Positions 1-10,644 of a stretch of DNA of 64,000 bases are shown piece after piece (positions within the stretch are counted from its first letter, which is position 1; each line of letters opens with the position of its first letter). A model generated the notes under the pieces. The model was not told the DNA's origin and searched no databases. It was given only the letters and a program-made list of their open reading frames with translations. This DNA is from Pandoraea oxalativorans (GTDB lineage: Bacteria; Pseudomonadota; Gammaproteobacteria; Burkholderiales; Burkholderiaceae). A program made the translations under genes and the position numbers. The stretch spans positions 3,224,001-3,288,000 of the forward strand of contig NZ_CP011253.3 in NCBI RefSeq assembly GCF_000972785.3, given 5' to 3'.

Positions 1-1769
1 GGCAGCTTGGTCGGCACGACCGTCTCGCGCGCCAGGAAGAACGACGTATCCATCAACTCGAAGTGCATGTCCGTCTTCTCTTCGAGCAGATGCAGCACTT
101 CCTTCACGTCCGGCGTCTCGTTGAAGCCGAACGTCGCGACCACGCTGTACAACCCGCCGGTATGGTCCTTGACCTCGATGCGGCTACCGTCTTCGGCGTA
201 GGGCACGTCAAGCGTGCGGAACGTCAGAAAGATCGTGCGCTCATGCAGAATACGGTTGTGCTTGAGGTTGTGCAGCAGGCTCACCGGGACCAGCGTGTTG
301 CCGCCCGTCAGATAAATGGCGGTACCGGCCACACGATGCGGCGGGTGTGCCAGCAGCCCTTGCAGGAACGGGCCCAGCGGAATCCCGTCGGCGGCCGTGC
401 GCTCACGCAGCAACTGACGGCCCTTGTGCCACGTCATCAGCATGAAGAACAGGAACGCGCCAAGCGCCAGCGGCAGCCAGCCGCCCTCTTCGACCTTGAT
501 CAGGTTCGCGCCGAAGAACGCGAAGTCGACGACAAGGAAGCCTGTGATGATGAGCGCCACGAGGAACTTGTTCCAGTTCCAGACCTTGACCATGACCACG
601 CACGCGAGAATCGTCGTAATGACCATCGTCGTCGTCACCGCAATCCCGTACGCCGCCGCCAGATTGCTCGACGACTTGAACGCCAGCACGATCCAGATGA
701 TCACCAACAGCAGCGACCAGTTGATGACCGGCATGTAGATCTGACCGATCTCGCGATCCGACGTATGCAGAATCTTCATGCGCGGCACGTAGCCGAGCTG
801 AATCGCCTGACTGGTGAGCGAGAACGCCCCCGAAATCACGGCCTGCGACGCGATGACGGTTGCGGCGGTCGCCACAATCACCAGCGGCAGCAGCGCCCAG
901 TCCGGCGCGAGCAGGAAGAACGGGTTCTCGATGGCCTTTGGATTGGACAGCAGCAATGCGCCCTGACCGAAGTAGTTCAGCGCCAGCGCCGGGAAGACGA
1001 GGAACGACCACGCGAAGCGAATCGGACGAATGCCGAAGTGGCCCATATCCGCATACAGCGCTTCTGCACCGGTCAGCACCAGGAACACCGAGCCGAGCAC
1101 GATGTACGCTTGCAGCGCGTGCGTGCGAATGAAGTGAATGCCGTAGTAGGGATTGATCGCCTTGATGATCTCGGGCGCGAGCACCATGTTGTACACGCCT
1201 AGCACGCCGAGAATCACAAACCAGACCACCATGACGGGACCGAACAGACGGCCGACCTTGGCAGTCCCTGATTTCTGCATCGAGAACAGAATGATCAGGA
1301 TGACGATGGTAATCGGCAGTACGAAGCGCGAGAGCGACGGCGCCGCGATCTCCAACCCTTCCACCGCCGACATCACGGAGATGGCCGGTGTGATTACCGC
1401 ATCCCCGTAGAACATACAGGCGCCGAACATCCCCAGCATCATCAGGACGGTGGCCCACCGGCTGCCTGCCCGCACGCTGCGCAGGCTGAGCGCCATGAGC
1501 GCCAGCACGCCGCCTTCGCCACGGTTGTCGGCACGCATCACGAACAACACATACTTCAGGGACACGACGATCACCAGCGCCCAGAACAGCAGCGAGATGA
1601 TGCCGAACACGGCCTGCTGATTAAACGGAATGCCGTGCTGCGGATCGAAACATTCCTTGAGCGCATAGAGCGGGCTGGTGCCGATATCGCCGAAGACCAC
1701 GCCGATGGCCGCCACCATGAGCGCGGGCATGGCCTGAGGGCGCTGCCCGTGTCGAATGTTTTGCGTCAT
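1..1769 (-). CDS. kup: Kup family low-affinity potassium uptake transporter (3' end outside window)
   Basis: Secondary K+/H+ symporter of the Kup/HAK/KUP family in the inner membrane. Reading from the ATG at 1769, the protein begins MTQNIRHGQ and runs without a stop to base 1, giving about 589 codons; the family is usually about 620-630 residues, so only the cytoplasmic tail end is missing. The N-terminal region carries the hallmark [17 protein letters not shown], followed by many hydrophobic segments (about twelve expected) and then a soluble C-terminal part. The start is the first Met before the family signature. Identity is secure. There are 445 bases without a gene between it and the DUF2968 gene upstream, so it is probably its own transcription unit. 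Confidence 0.95.
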   Translation of the reverse strand, partial: MTQNIRHGQRPQAMPALMVAAIGVVFGDIGTSPLYALKECFDPQHGIPFNQQAVFGIISLLFWALVIVVSLKYVLFVMRADNRGEGGVLALMALSLRSVRAGSRWATVLMMLGMFGACMFYGDAVITPAISVMSAVEGLEIAAPSLSRFVLPITIVILIILFSMQKSGTAKVGRLFGPVMVVWFVILGVLGVYNMVLAPEIIKAINPYYGIHFIRTHALQAYIVLGSVFLVLTGAEALYADMGHFGIRPIRFAWSFLVFPALALNYFGQGALLLSNPKAIENPFFLLAPDWALLPLVIVATAATVIASQAVISGAFSLTSQAIQLGYVPRMKILHTSDREIGQIYMPVINWSLLLVIIWIVLAFKSSSNLAAAYGIAVTTTMVITTILACVVMVKVWNWNKFLVALIITGFLVVDFAFFGANLIKVEEGGWLPLALGAFLFFMLMTWHKGRQLLRERTAADGIPLGPFLQGLLAHPPHRVAGTAIYLTGGNTLVPVSLLHNLKHNRILHERTIFLTFRTLDVPYAEDGSRIEVKDHTGGLYSVVATFGFNETPDVKEVLHLLEEKTDMHFELMDTSFFLARETVVPTKL

Positions 1770-2214
1770 AAGGTTTGGGTAATCGCTTTATTGCGCTGCA
1801 CAAAATGGGCGCTATTCTAACTGGGCGCCGGTTCCCTCGCCAGTCCGGGCAGATGCTGAGCGACGGACCTGTTACATGACATGCTTAGCTAGGATATGAC
1901 GAGCCGCGCGCCGTGACCAGTCCCGCACGGCAAGGGTTTTGCCCGACCTTGGCGCACGTAGGATGGCCGGAGCGGCACCGCTTTTCGAGTTGCAAATGCG
2001 CGACATATGTCAGACATGGGCGATTCGTGTGTCGACAGTCCCGGCAATTGCGTGTAGCGATGGCCGCCAGCGCGTGCGCTTTGGCGTTCACATCGCCTAC
2101 CGACCGTATGGCCCCGGTGTTTGACGCGCCCATGAAAAAAGCCGCCCGAAGGCGGCTTTCTCACATCCTGAGACGCCGGAGGCATCATCCAGCGAATCGC
2201 AGGTGCGGCATCGA
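1770..2214. other. Intergenic region upstream of kup
   Basis: No convincing gene on either strand. It holds the presumed kup promoter (not confidently located), a GACATATGTC palindrome near 2001-2010 and, at its far end, the terminator of the DUF2968 gene. Confidence 0.5.
2134..2160 (-). terminator. Rho-independent terminator after the DUF2968 gene
   Basis: GCCGCC / GGCGGC stem with a CGAA tetraloop on the plus strand, flanked by six A on the left and three T on the right. Read on the minus strand it is a hairpin followed by a T run, about 55 bases after the DUF2968 stop codon. Confidence 0.85.
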
Positions 2215-2940
2215 TCAGCGACGACGCGTGGTCTTCTTGGTCGAGCCCTTCACCGAACGCACGAGTTCCGAGTCGACCGTGTTCTGCTGCGCTTCCAGCG
2301 AGCGGATCTGGCCCTGAACGTCGGTCAGGCGAATGCGCGCGGCGCTACGTTCGGTTTCCAGCGCGGCGGCCTGCTCACGCACGGCCTGCTGATTCTGCGC
2401 CAGTGCCTGTTCCTGCTGACGCTGGATGCTGAGATCGTTCTGCACGGCGTTCAGGCGGGTTTCGCTCTCGGCCAGCTGACGCTCGATCATCGCCTTCTGC
2501 GCTTCGAGCTTGATGCGGTTGATTTCGACGTCGGCCAGCACCTGCGTCTGGTGAACGAAGTCGGCGTACAGCGATTCGGCCTTCTTCTCGTTGCTCACCT
2601 TGACCACGCGCCAGAACTGGCCTTCGTGGAACAGGGCGACGTAGTAGCCGAGCGTCTGCGGATAGAACAACAGGCTCGCGCCGTAGCGACCGTTATAGGT
2701 CGTGCGCAGTTCGGTCACTTCCTTGTTCTGGATGCGATCGCGCAGTTCCTGAATCGTGCCCGAGGCTGCGGCGGGTGCCGTCGCCGATTGTGCAGGCACT
2801 GCCGGAGCTGCCAGTTGTGCAGGCGTTGCACCCGTTACGTCGCGCACCGCATCGGCAGCCATCGCTGACGTCCCCCAGGCTGCCAGGCATGCCACCCCCA
2901 CGCCCAACCACAACCGCCCCCGGCAATCACTGATTTTCAT
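2215..2940 (-). CDS. DUF2968-family exported coiled-coil protein
   Basis: 241 residues, function unknown. The N-terminus is a signal peptide (MKISDCRGRLWLGVGVACL...AMAADA), so the protein should be exported to the periplasm. Residues about 60-115 form a compact region (ELRTTYNGRYGASLLFYP), then residues about 115-225 are Lys/Glu/Gln/Ala-rich and look like a continuous coiled coil. The tail is very basic (KGSTKKTTRRR). The overall pattern matches DUF2968 proteins of Burkholderia and relatives from memory of that family; no biochemical role is known to me. It has its own terminator downstream and a 337-base gap upstream, so it appears monocistronic. Confidence 0.75.
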   Translation of the reverse strand: MKISDCRGRLWLGVGVACLAAWGTSAMAADAVRDVTGATPAQLAAPAVPAQSATAPAAASGTIQELRDRIQNKEVTELRTTYNGRYGASLLFYPQTLGYYVALFHEGQFWRVVKVSNEKKAESLYADFVHQTQVLADVEINRIKLEAQKAMIERQLAESETRLNAVQNDLSIQRQQEQALAQNQQAVREQAAALETERSAARIRLTDVQGQIRSLEAQQNTVDSELVRSVKGSTKKTTRRR

Positions 2941-3277
2941 CTGATCTGTTTTCCTGTTATCGACCGGACCGTTTTACGGCCCTTATTCGTCGCATTCATT
3001 CGCCACCCCGGACTTCGTCCCGAGGATCTGAGACCTGCGTATTTGTGGAATGATAACCGCATGCCCGCAATAGCCGACAATTCTATCCATTGAGACGCGC
3101 TCTTCCAAGCAGGGAATGCGTTATTGTGCGCCCTCGATTTCATCTGTTGATACTGCGCAACTGAAGGGGCGCGAGACTTCCGGTCAGGCGAAGCCGTTTG
3201 TCAGAAAAATCCCGTCATTCAAGGTGCGATTGAGGCATTCCCCACGCAGCACGCGGGGCCGTGCTTATCTCTCTTGT
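2941..3277. other. Intergenic region between the DUF2968 gene and the sigma-54 regulator
   Basis: No coding signal seen. A short GC stem (AGCACG/CGTGCT, 3248-3265) follows the regulator stop but has no T tract, so I do not call it a terminator. The DUF2968 promoter must lie here; I could not place a good -35/-10 pair. Confidence 0.4.
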
Positions 3278-4684
3278 TTATCCCTCATATTCGCTCGCCA
3301 GCTCCGAGTCGTTGCCGACGATCTGATATTTGCGCATCTTCTCCCACAGCACCTTGCGGCTGATGCCCAGCGCGTTCGCCGTGTCCTGACGCCGCCATCC
3401 GTTGGCGTCGAGCGCGGCAACGATACGCGCGCGCTCGGTGGCGTCCCAGCGCGCGCGCTCGGCCAGTGCCCCGCTGCGTGCCGGATCGTCGGCGCGCGGC
3501 ACCGCCCCGGTGGCGCCCATCGACAGTGCATCGAAGATCGGACGGATGCGCCGCTCGTCCCAGCCCCCGAGTTGCCGATAGATGATGCCGACACGTTCGG
3601 CGATATTGCGCATTTCGCGGACGTTGCCGGGAAACACGCCGCCTTCGACCAGTTCGCGCAGCCACGGCGGCACCTGCGCGCCGACTTCGCTGTCGCCGAC
3701 CACCTTGCCGAGATACGCCGTGAAGACGGCCAGTTTGTCGACCGGTCCCCGTTCTTCGAGACTCGGGATGTGCAGCTCGATCACGGCCAGACGATAGAAC
3801 AGGTCGGCGCGGAACAGCTCGTCGCGCACCATCGACTTCAGGTTCTTGTTGGTGGCCGCCACCAGCCGGAAGTCGAGCTTCACCGGCTGCGCCGAGCCCA
3901 GACGCGTCACCGCACTGTCCTCGAGCACTCGCAGCAGCTTGACCTGCTGATATAGCGGCAGATCGCCGATTTCGTCGAGGAACAGCGTGCCGTCGTTGGC
4001 TTGCTCGAAGTATCCCTTGTGCGAGTACAACGCCCCGGTGAACGCCCCTTTGGCGTGCCCGAAGAAGTGCGACTCGAACAGGCCGTCGGGAATCGCACCG
4101 CAGTTCACGGCAACGAACGGCCCCTGCCCGTAATGGCTCTGCTTGTCGTGCAGCAGACGCGCAATCCGCTCCTTGCCCACGCCGGTCTCGCCATGAATCA
4201 GCACGTTCGAATCGCAGTCGGCGAAGGCGTCCACCTCGGCGAGCAGGCCGAGCATCGCACTCGATTGGGCGACGAGCGGGTCGGACGGTACGGGTGCGCG
4301 GTCGGCCTCCGCAATCGCACCGGAGAGTTTGAAGATGAGCGTACGCAGTTCCGCGCCGGAGAAGTCGAGCGTGAGGATGTTGCTGTATTCGGGCGGAAAG
4401 ACACTCCGGTCGTTCTCGCGCGGCGTAGTCGCCACCCAGATCACCGGCATGCCGTGACCGAGTTGCCATTCGTTCGCGTTGGTCGACGCGCCTTCGATCA
4501 CCGACACGCTGACCACTGCGATGGACGGCCGCGCACGCGTGCGCTCGCGCGACAGGTCGATACCGTCCGCACGAATCACTTCCATGTCGAAGCTGGCGAG
4601 GCAATGCGACACGCGGTCGGCGATGTCCGACTTGCCTTCCCACACGTAGACATCGAGGTCTTCACGTACTGGCTTGCTTTTCAT
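3278..4684 (-). CDS. Sigma-54-dependent transcriptional activator (AAA+ enhancer-binding protein) of the Tad locus
   Basis: 468 residues. Residues 1-125 form a receiver-like domain that lacks an obvious phospho-acceptor context, as in FleQ/VpsR-type regulators. The central AAA+ domain has Walker A GETGVGKE (165-172), the sigma-54 contact loop GAFTGA (213-218), Walker [11 protein letters not shown] (232-241) and an arginine-finger region FRADLFYRL (291-299). A Fis-type helix-turn-helix lies at about 428-465 ([20 protein letters not shown]). It is the last gene of the tad locus, 103 bases after tadG, separated by two GC-rich hairpins. The intact GAFTGA motif means it should drive sigma-54 promoters; exact-consensus sites lie at the other end of the locus (18218 and 18980), which makes those its likely targets by inference. 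Confidence 0.9.
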   Translation of the reverse strand: MKSKPVREDLDVYVWEGKSDIADRVSHCLASFDMEVIRADGIDLSRERTRARPSIAVVSVSVIEGASTNANEWQLGHGMPVIWVATTPRENDRSVFPPEYSNILTLDFSGAELRTLIFKLSGAIAEADRAPVPSDPLVAQSSAMLGLLAEVDAFADCDSNVLIHGETGVGKERIARLLHDKQSHYGQGPFVAVNCGAIPDGLFESHFFGHAKGAFTGALYSHKGYFEQANDGTLFLDEIGDLPLYQQVKLLRVLEDSAVTRLGSAQPVKLDFRLVAATNKNLKSMVRDELFRADLFYRLAVIELHIPSLEERGPVDKLAVFTAYLGKVVGDSEVGAQVPPWLRELVEGGVFPGNVREMRNIAERVGIIYRQLGGWDERRIRPIFDALSMGATGAVPRADDPARSGALAERARWDATERARIVAALDANGWRRQDTANALGISRKVLWEKMRKYQIVGNDSELASEYEG

Positions 4685-4787
4685 GCTGATTCGCTCGTTG
4701 ACGAACGCCCCCGGCGTTCGTCCTGGTGAAATTCGGTGCGCCGCCCGGGCTCCGGTTCGGGCGGCGCGGCATGTTCCGATAGCTTCG

Positions 4788-6923
4788 CTAATACACGAGC
4801 TGCACGAGCCCGTTCTGACAATTGATGCTGTCGACCGTCACCGTCGTCATGCCCAGCGTGATGCCCAGCGACGACAGCAGCGTGTTCAGCACGTTGCTCA
4901 GCGGCGTAAGCAGCGGGTTGAGCAAGGTGTAGAGCACGCTGCCGAGGACGGGTGAGATGTCGGAGCTGCCGATCGAACCCGACACCGCGTTAATTCGGCA
5001 CTGATTGGCGTTGCCGGACAGGTTGCACAGTAGATCGGTGACACCGCCGAGCAAGCCGCTCACAATGCCGCCCAACGTGTTCACCAGCCCCGTGACCAGC
5101 CCGCCAACGCCCCCCAGCACTTGAGGCAGATTGAGCGTGAGCACGCCGCCAAGCGTTGTGCCGAGCGCGTTGGTCGTGGCCTTCAGTCCCGCCGCCGCCG
5201 AACTGAGAAACGAGTTGACGGTGGAGATCGACGCCCCGGTCAGCGCCGTCGGCACGTTGTTCACCAACCCCGTGCCGATGGTCCCGGATGTCGACGTGCC
5301 ACCGGCACTCACGTCAAGAGACAAACCGGTGAGCAACGCCGAGACGATCTGACTCAGATTCACGTTCGATCCAATGGGCCCGACCTTCTGTGGAAACGGT
5401 CCCGTGAAAGTGATCGGCGCGGGCGAATTGGTCGCGAGCGAGAGGTTGACGTTCGCCCCGACATTGATGAGCCCGAGTAACGTCGCGATGTTCGTGCGTT
5501 GTGTCATGAGCGTGGTGCAGCTCGCCGGGTTGGTCTGGACATTTACGCCACTGGCTGCCGCCCCCACGCAAACATTCACTAGCCCCGAGTTAACCTGCAA
5601 CGTGGTCGATGGCGTCGCACCGCATTGCAACGCCGTGACTGTCGCAGTCGACTGCGCGACCTCCAGCACCAGAGGCAAGTTAAGCGTCGTCCCCGCCGCA
5701 TTCAGAATCCCCGCCAGCGGGCCTGCGCTGGACGCCGCCGAATTGACCGTCAGGAACAGCCGCACCTGCGCGTTCGTCGCCGTCGCCCCAACCCCTCCGA
5801 CGCCGATCTGTGGCGGCGAGATCACTCGCGCGACCACCGACACTGTGCCGCCGAGAATATTGAGTGATGGGATCGCAACGGCATTGTTCCCCGTCCCGCC
5901 GACAACGGCGGCCGTGATCAGATCCGAGATGCCCACGTTGGCGTTCAGCGCGTTCGCCGCGCTCACTCCCGCCGCATCGATGTTGGCGATGATGCCCGGC
6001 GTCGTTGCCGAGCCGAGCAGGTTGATCGGCAGATTGAGGACCGGGCTGTTCGCAAACACATTGATGAGGTTGTTCATCGCCGTAACGGACGCCGACAACG
6101 CGCCGTTCTGCGTGACGAGTGCCGTATTCGTCGCACTCAGCAATGTGCCAACCGTGAGGTTCTTCACCGCCGCGACGCCAGAGAGCGACGCCACGCTCAC
6201 ATCCCCCGTCACGGGCACGCCGAGCGCCTGCAACAGTCCCTTGGGCGTAATGTTCACGCCGACGAGTTGCTGCGCCGCGCCCACGTAAAGCGCTGGCGAG
6301 ATCCCCACGGAATTGAGCAGCGGCGCGAGGACCGAATTATTCGCATCGAGCGCGAGCAGCCCCGAATCGACCGTGAACGTCACCACTGCCGGGGCCTTGC
6401 GTGCGACGGCGTTGGCGGAAATCGTGCGGGTGCCCGCCAGTTGGAAGAACGACGGGACGCCGAGCGTCAGCGTCACCGAGACGGCGTTGCCGCTCGCCGC
6501 ATTGGCCGACGTCGCGGCGACGAACGTCCCCGGTGTCGTCGCCGTGGCTGCTGGCGACGTCCAGGTCCCGCACGACGTGGCGATCGTCAGACCGGTAACG
6601 TTGTTGCCGAGGTTCGACGCCACATTCGCCCGCTCGACCGTGTCGTACGACGTCGTGTTGGCGCAACCGGGCAGCGTTTGGGCCCCGGCGAGCGCCGCCA
6701 TGTCGGCGGCACGTTGCAGACCGCGTCGCTTCATGAAGGCGAAACCGGCGTCGATGGAGAACGCCAGAATCAGCACGACCGTCAGGAAGATGAAGGCGAG
6801 AATCGGCACCGACCCGCGCTGGCGTCCGGCAAACCCTACCGTACGCCTTGCACCGTTCGCACCGTTCGTACCTTTGGCACGAGTCGTGTCATTCGTTGAG
6901 CGCCCACGCGCACGCGGAGTCAT
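4788..6923 (-). CDS. tadG: TadG-like Flp pilus assembly protein
   Basis: 711 residues. The N-terminus has a basic stretch, then [27 protein letters not shown], a single membrane helix followed by [20 protein letters not shown], the typical TadG N-terminal domain (pseudopilin-like but without Glu at +5). The long remainder (residues about 90-711) is rich in Ala, Val, Asn, Ser and Thr, looks like an extended extracytoplasmic beta-rich region, and I see no clear von Willebrand A motif. TadG is a minor, envelope-anchored component of type IVc pilus machinery. It lies 6 bases after the DUF3613 gene, so it is translated as part of the tad operon. Confidence 0.85.
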   Translation of the reverse strand: MTPRARGRSTNDTTRAKGTNGANGARRTVGFAGRQRGSVPILAFIFLTVVLILAFSIDAGFAFMKRRGLQRAADMAALAGAQTLPGCANTTSYDTVERANVASNLGNNVTGLTIATSCGTWTSPAATATTPGTFVAATSANAASGNAVSVTLTLGVPSFFQLAGTRTISANAVARKAPAVVTFTVDSGLLALDANNSVLAPLLNSVGISPALYVGAAQQLVGVNITPKGLLQALGVPVTGDVSVASLSGVAAVKNLTVGTLLSATNTALVTQNGALSASVTAMNNLINVFANSPVLNLPINLLGSATTPGIIANIDAAGVSAANALNANVGISDLITAAVVGGTGNNAVAIPSLNILGGTVSVVARVISPPQIGVGGVGATATNAQVRLFLTVNSAASSAGPLAGILNAAGTTLNLPLVLEVAQSTATVTALQCGATPSTTLQVNSGLVNVCVGAAASGVNVQTNPASCTTLMTQRTNIATLLGLINVGANVNLSLATNSPAPITFTGPFPQKVGPIGSNVNLSQIVSALLTGLSLDVSAGGTSTSGTIGTGLVNNVPTALTGASISTVNSFLSSAAAGLKATTNALGTTLGGVLTLNLPQVLGGVGGLVTGLVNTLGGIVSGLLGGVTDLLCNLSGNANQCRINAVSGSIGSSDISPVLGSVLYTLLNPLLTPLSNVLNTLLSSLGITLGMTTVTVDSINCQNGLVQLVY

Positions 6924-6929
6924 GAAACA

Positions 6930-7535
6930 TCACTGGCTCGCGCCAGCCCCCGCTGCCGCCGGTGTCGCGCCACCGCCGTTGCCGCCGCCACCGCCCGTGC
7001 CGTTATCGCTCTGGACCATCGTGGTGAAGAACGCCGGAATCGCGTAGTTGAAGCTCTCCAGATAACGACGGTAAGCGCGCGACGCCGTCGCCCCGAGCAT
7101 CGGCAAGCCGGGACCCGCAGCAAGATTATTCGACTGCACGGCGAGCAACGCTTCGGTCTCGTCGCCGAGCATGCCGTCGCGCGCTGGCGATCCGACGACC
7201 GGCGGTGAGGTGCGACGCACCACGTCGGCCGGAATACGGACCGCCTGCTGCGAGGGCGCTGCCGTGCTCTGCGCAACGGGTGCCTGCTGTGCGGGGGGCG
7301 CGACCGGTGCCTGTTGCGCCACCGGCGCGGCGGACGTTGTAGCGACGGCGCGCGAGTCCGTCCCACTCACCGTCCCACTCACCGCCCCACTCACCGTCCC
7401 GCCCATCGTGCCGGTGACGGGTGCGTTGCTCTGCGCTGCGGCGGCTCCGGCCCAAAGCGTGAACACGGCAAGCCCGAGCTGCGCCGCACGAAGCGGACGA
7501 ACGCCCGGTGTTCCCTGAAGTTTCTGGTTGGCCAT
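6930..7535 (-). CDS. DUF3613-type exported protein of the Tad operon
   Basis: 201 residues from the ATG at 7535 (MANQKLQGTPGVRPLR). A hydrophobic stretch ending AGAAAAQS suggests a signal peptide. The middle is low-complexity (GTMGGTVSGAVSGTVSGT, then Ala/Pro/Gln repeats). The conserved part is C-terminal: LGDETEALLAVQSNN...YRRYLESFNYAIPAFF, which resembles DUF3613 proteins found beside tad genes in Burkholderiales. The final residues are a Gly-rich tail. A longer upstream reading is possible but has low-quality composition. Its position between tadD and tadG supports a role in pilus assembly; function is unknown. Confidence 0.7.
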   Translation of the reverse strand: MANQKLQGTPGVRPLRAAQLGLAVFTLWAGAAAAQSNAPVTGTMGGTVSGAVSGTVSGTDSRAVATTSAAPVAQQAPVAPPAQQAPVAQSTAAPSQQAVRIPADVVRRTSPPVVGSPARDGMLGDETEALLAVQSNNLAAGPGLPMLGATASRAYRRYLESFNYAIPAFFTTMVQSDNGTGGGGGNGGGATPAAAGAGASQ

Positions 7536-7569
7536 CTTCACGTCTCCCCTGATGTTGCTGCGTTCGTTC

Positions 7570-8667
7570 TTACTGCGAATGCGCGAACCGGTCGAGCATC
7601 GACGTCGGCATGTCGCTGCGCGGTCCGTCCCCGGCACGCGCGAGTTTGGCGTCCGATGCCGAGGTAACCGGCGCGGCCTGCCCCGACTTCGACGTCCCCT
7701 TGTTCTGTCCATCGTCCGTCGCACCCGCTTGCGGCAGTCGCACCACGACCGGCCCGTCACTGCTTGTGCTCGCGCGGGCCGGTGTCGCGACGGCCGATGC
7801 CGTTGCCACGGGGGGCGCGGCCTGTGGTGCGATGGCGGCCGCCGCCTGTGCTGCGGCCCGTGCCGAGGCGGCGTCTGCGGCCTGCTTGCGTGCCTTGGTC
7901 TGCGCCCGGATATCGGCGGCCAGCTTGTCGATGGCTTCGCGCGTGGACGGCGGCATCTTGGCGTTCGTCATCATCGCGTCGGCGCGCGAGCGATCGCCGG
8001 TCACGAGCAGATACACCGCCAGATTGCTGAGCACCTTTTTGCTGTCCGGCTGCAACTCGGCCGCCTGTGCCAGCGGCACACGCGCGGCAGCGGGCTCGCC
8101 GTTGCGCAGCAGCGCGAAGCCGAGATCGCTGAGATAGAACGCTTGCGTCGGCGCGCGCGACACCGCCTCGCGCAACGCTTGCGTGGCCCCGGCGTAATCC
8201 TTGCGCTGTGCGGCCACCAATCCCAGACCGTGCCACGCGGCGGCGGCTTCGGTGCTGCCCAGCAGTTGGCGGTACGCCTGCTCCGCCGCGTCGGGCTGCC
8301 CCGTCTCGCGCAGGGCATCGGCACGAAGAATGTCGACGTCAGGTGCCGAGCCGAATTGCATGCGGAATTGTTCGATATGCGCGAGCGACGCGAAGTACGA
8401 GCCCTGATCCTGCACCTGACGGATCATCGACAGATACAACTCGCGCGTGTCGGGCTTCGCAAGCTTCGCCTTTTCCTCGTCGTTCTGCTGCGCCTGCATC
8501 AACGCGGCGGCCGACGGTGCGCCGTAAGCGCCCATCGTCGGCCCGCTGCTGCACCCGCCCAGCAGGGCGGCACACAGCGCGACGGCCATAGTGGCCACGG
8601 TGGACGCAGCGACCGCACCGGCATGGCGCGTGCGCTCACGTGCAGGAAATCGTGTCTGGATCGGCAT
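7570..8667 (-). CDS. tadD: TadD-like TPR pilotin lipoprotein
   Basis: 365 residues from the ATG at 8667, two bases after the tadC stop. A lipoprotein signal is visible with lipobox LLGGC (Cys39). Residues about 75-270 contain TPR-like repeats (ADALRETGQPDAAEQAYRQ, GLGLVAAQRKDYAGATQ, DLGFALLRNGEPAAARV), and the C-terminal third is Ala/Ser/Gln-rich and probably disordered. TadD is thought to help place the secretin in the outer membrane. The coding frame continues open much further upstream inside tadC, but the lipobox and coupling fix this start. Confidence 0.85.
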   Translation of the reverse strand: MPIQTRFPARERTRHAGAVAASTVATMAVALCAALLGGCSSGPTMGAYGAPSAAALMQAQQNDEEKAKLAKPDTRELYLSMIRQVQDQGSYFASLAHIEQFRMQFGSAPDVDILRADALRETGQPDAAEQAYRQLLGSTEAAAAWHGLGLVAAQRKDYAGATQALREAVSRAPTQAFYLSDLGFALLRNGEPAAARVPLAQAAELQPDSKKVLSNLAVYLLVTGDRSRADAMMTNAKMPPSTREAIDKLAADIRAQTKARKQAADAASARAAAQAAAAIAPQAAPPVATASAVATPARASTSSDGPVVVRLPQAGATDDGQNKGTSKSGQAAPVTSASDAKLARAGDGPRSDMPTSMLDRFAHSQ

Positions 8668-8669
8668 GG

Positions 8670-9701
8670 TCAATTCATGGCCTCCATGGATTTGGTCAGC
8701 GACAGCAGCGCCGGTCCCGCGACCATGAGCATCAGCGCGGGCAGCAGCGTGAGCATCATGGCCAGCGTCATCTTCACCGTCAGCTTGCCGATGCGCTCCT
8801 TCATCGTCTGACGGCGCTGTTCGCGCAAGCGGTCGCTGAACTGTTGCAGCGGCTCCTGCACCGCACCGCCATGCTGTTCGACCTGCACGATGAGCCTCAC
8901 CAGCGCGCGCAGATCGTCGTTGTCGTACACCTCGCGCAGCCGTCCCATCGACGCCTCGCGACCGCGCCCCGACGCGTACTGGCGGTTGGCGTTTTCGAAT
9001 TCCTTCGACAGAATCGGCAGCACTTCGCGAAAGTCGGACACCACCACGTACAAGCTCTGGTCCATCGACAGCCCGACGCCTTGCAGCAGTCGCAACAAGT
9101 CGATGAGCAACGGCAGTTCGTCCACCAGATCGCGACGACGTTGTCCTGCCTTGCGCTGCACGTAGAACTTCGGTGCGAGCAATCCGGCGCCTGCCGCGCC
9201 GATCAGCCGCAGGATCGTGCCGAGTCCGCCACCGCCCGGAAACCACAACCAGACAATCAGTGGCAGCACCACCGCCAGCGCCACGCGCGTGAACAGGAAC
9301 AGCGACTTGGCGCGCACGCTGTCATAGCCGCATTGCGCGAGCAGCAGACGATCTTCCGCCGCAATCAGGTTCTGTCCGAGACGTGTTTCCGACCATTGCT
9401 TGCCGAGTGCCGCCGCACGGTCGAGCAGCGAGCGCCAGCCACGCTGCCTACCCTCGCCCGACGCCTGTGCATCGTCATCGCCATTCGCACGCAAGCCCGC
9501 CGGGGATGTCGCCGCGCGCAACGCCGCAAGCGCCTGTTGCTGACGGCTCGCCAGCACCTGATCGATCATCCTGCCACTGCGCCCCTGACGCACGGCGCGC
9601 AGCAAGATTGCCGACGCCGCAAGCAACAGCCCGGCCGCGACCATCAGCAGGCCGAGCATCATCCAGGTTTGCGAGTCCGTCGAGAACGATGAGAAGTTCA
9701 T
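8670..9701 (-). CDS. tadC: TadC inner-membrane platform protein
   Basis: 343 residues. Type II secretion system F-family protein: N-terminal helix (MMLGLLMVAAGLLLAASAILL), a pair of central helices near residue 120-150 (FLFTRVALAVVLPLIVWLW), a cytoplasmic T2SF domain (PLLIDLLRLLQGVGLSMDQSL...EQHGGAVQEPLQQFSDRLREQRR) and a C-terminal helix (MTLAMMLTLLPALMLMVAG). With TadB it forms the membrane base on which the TadA ATPase acts. It lies 19 bases after tadB. Confidence 0.9.
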   Translation of the reverse strand: MNFSSFSTDSQTWMMLGLLMVAAGLLLAASAILLRAVRQGRSGRMIDQVLASRQQQALAALRAATSPAGLRANGDDDAQASGEGRQRGWRSLLDRAAALGKQWSETRLGQNLIAAEDRLLLAQCGYDSVRAKSLFLFTRVALAVVLPLIVWLWFPGGGGLGTILRLIGAAGAGLLAPKFYVQRKAGQRRRDLVDELPLLIDLLRLLQGVGLSMDQSLYVVVSDFREVLPILSKEFENANRQYASGRGREASMGRLREVYDNDDLRALVRLIVQVEQHGGAVQEPLQQFSDRLREQRRQTMKERIGKLTVKMTLAMMLTLLPALMLMVAGPALLSLTKSMEAMN

Positions 9702-9720
9702 GGCTGCGGGTCCTTCGCGC

Positions 9721-10644
9721 TCAGAGCGACTTGGCCAACCGGTACAGCACGAAACCGCCGAACACCTCCAGTCCCAGCCCGATGACCAGCAGCTTCTGGC
9801 CCGCCGGCTCCTGGAACATCGGCTCGAAGAACTTTGGATTGAGCAACATCAGCAGCGCACTGACGACAATCGGCAGCGCCGCGAGCACCCACGCCGACAT
9901 GCGCGTCTCAGACGACAGCGCGAACAACTCGGCCTGCGCCTGCTCGCGGTCGCGCATGAAGCCCGACATGCGCGACAGAATCTGGTCGGCGCGTCCGCCG
10001 AAACGCGTCGACAGATCGACGACCGACGCGAACAGATAAATCTCGTCCACCTGATAGACGCGCGCAATCTGCTTGAGCGCGACGTCCAGGTCCACGCCCG
10101 CCTGCACCTGACGCACCGCCCGCTCGAGCAACTCCCGCAGCGGCAGATCGGCGTTGCCTGCGGCCGACTGAAACGCCGAGGGCAGACTGTTACCGACGGT
10201 CAGCATACGCACCATGCCGTCGAGAAAGATCGGCAACTGACGCACGATGTCACGATGTCGGCGCGCTGCCTTGAGCCAGTAGCGCAGCACCGTGACGACC
10301 GCATACACGATCAGAATCACAATGGCCGAGAGCGGCCCCTGCCACAGCCAGAACCCCAGCGTCAGCGCGAGACCGGGCACGATCAGCATGAGATAGAACG
10401 GCGCATCGGGTTGCACACCCGCACGCTCGAAGAAGAACTCCCACGGCAACGACTTGCGGCGCGGCGCGCGCACTTCGCCCGTCTCGGCAGCCCCCGACTT
10501 CGGCGCGTTCTGCGCCAGCTGACGCTCAAGAAACGCGCTGGTCGCCTGTTCGCGTGCGCGCAGATGTGTGCGACGCCACAGCTCCAGCCCCGCTGCGATC
10601 AGCAGCAGTGCGATGCATGCGGCCCACAGCACCAGGGCGTTCAT
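9721..10644 (-). CDS. tadB: TadB inner-membrane platform protein
   Basis: 307 residues from the ATG at 10644, whose ATGA overlaps the tadA stop codon (4-base overlap, translational coupling). Starts [21 protein letters not shown], one membrane helix, then a loop, two helices (FYLMLIVPGLALTLGFWLW; AIVILIVYAVVTVLRYW), the T2SF domain (LPIFLDGMVRMLTVGNSLPSA...) and C-terminal helices. Partner of TadC in the Tad platform. The frame stays open upstream but that part overlaps tadA and has no membrane segments. Confidence 0.9.
   Translation of the reverse strand: MNALVLWAACIALLLIAAGLELWRRTHLRAREQATSAFLERQLAQNAPKSGAAETGEVRAPRRKSLPWEFFFERAGVQPDAPFYLMLIVPGLALTLGFWLWQGPLSAIVILIVYAVVTVLRYWLKAARRHRDIVRQLPIFLDGMVRMLTVGNSLPSAFQSAAGNADLPLRELLERAVRQVQAGVDLDVALKQIARVYQVDEIYLFASVVDLSTRFGGRADQILSRMSGFMRDREQAQAELFALSSETRMSAWVLAALPIVVSALLMLLNPKFFEPMFQEPAGQKLLVIGLGLEVFGGFVLYRLAKSL

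Noticed and set aside
63..1458. Long open frames on both strands inside kup
   Set aside because: They are shadows caused by high GC; the kup frame on the minus strand carries all family motifs.
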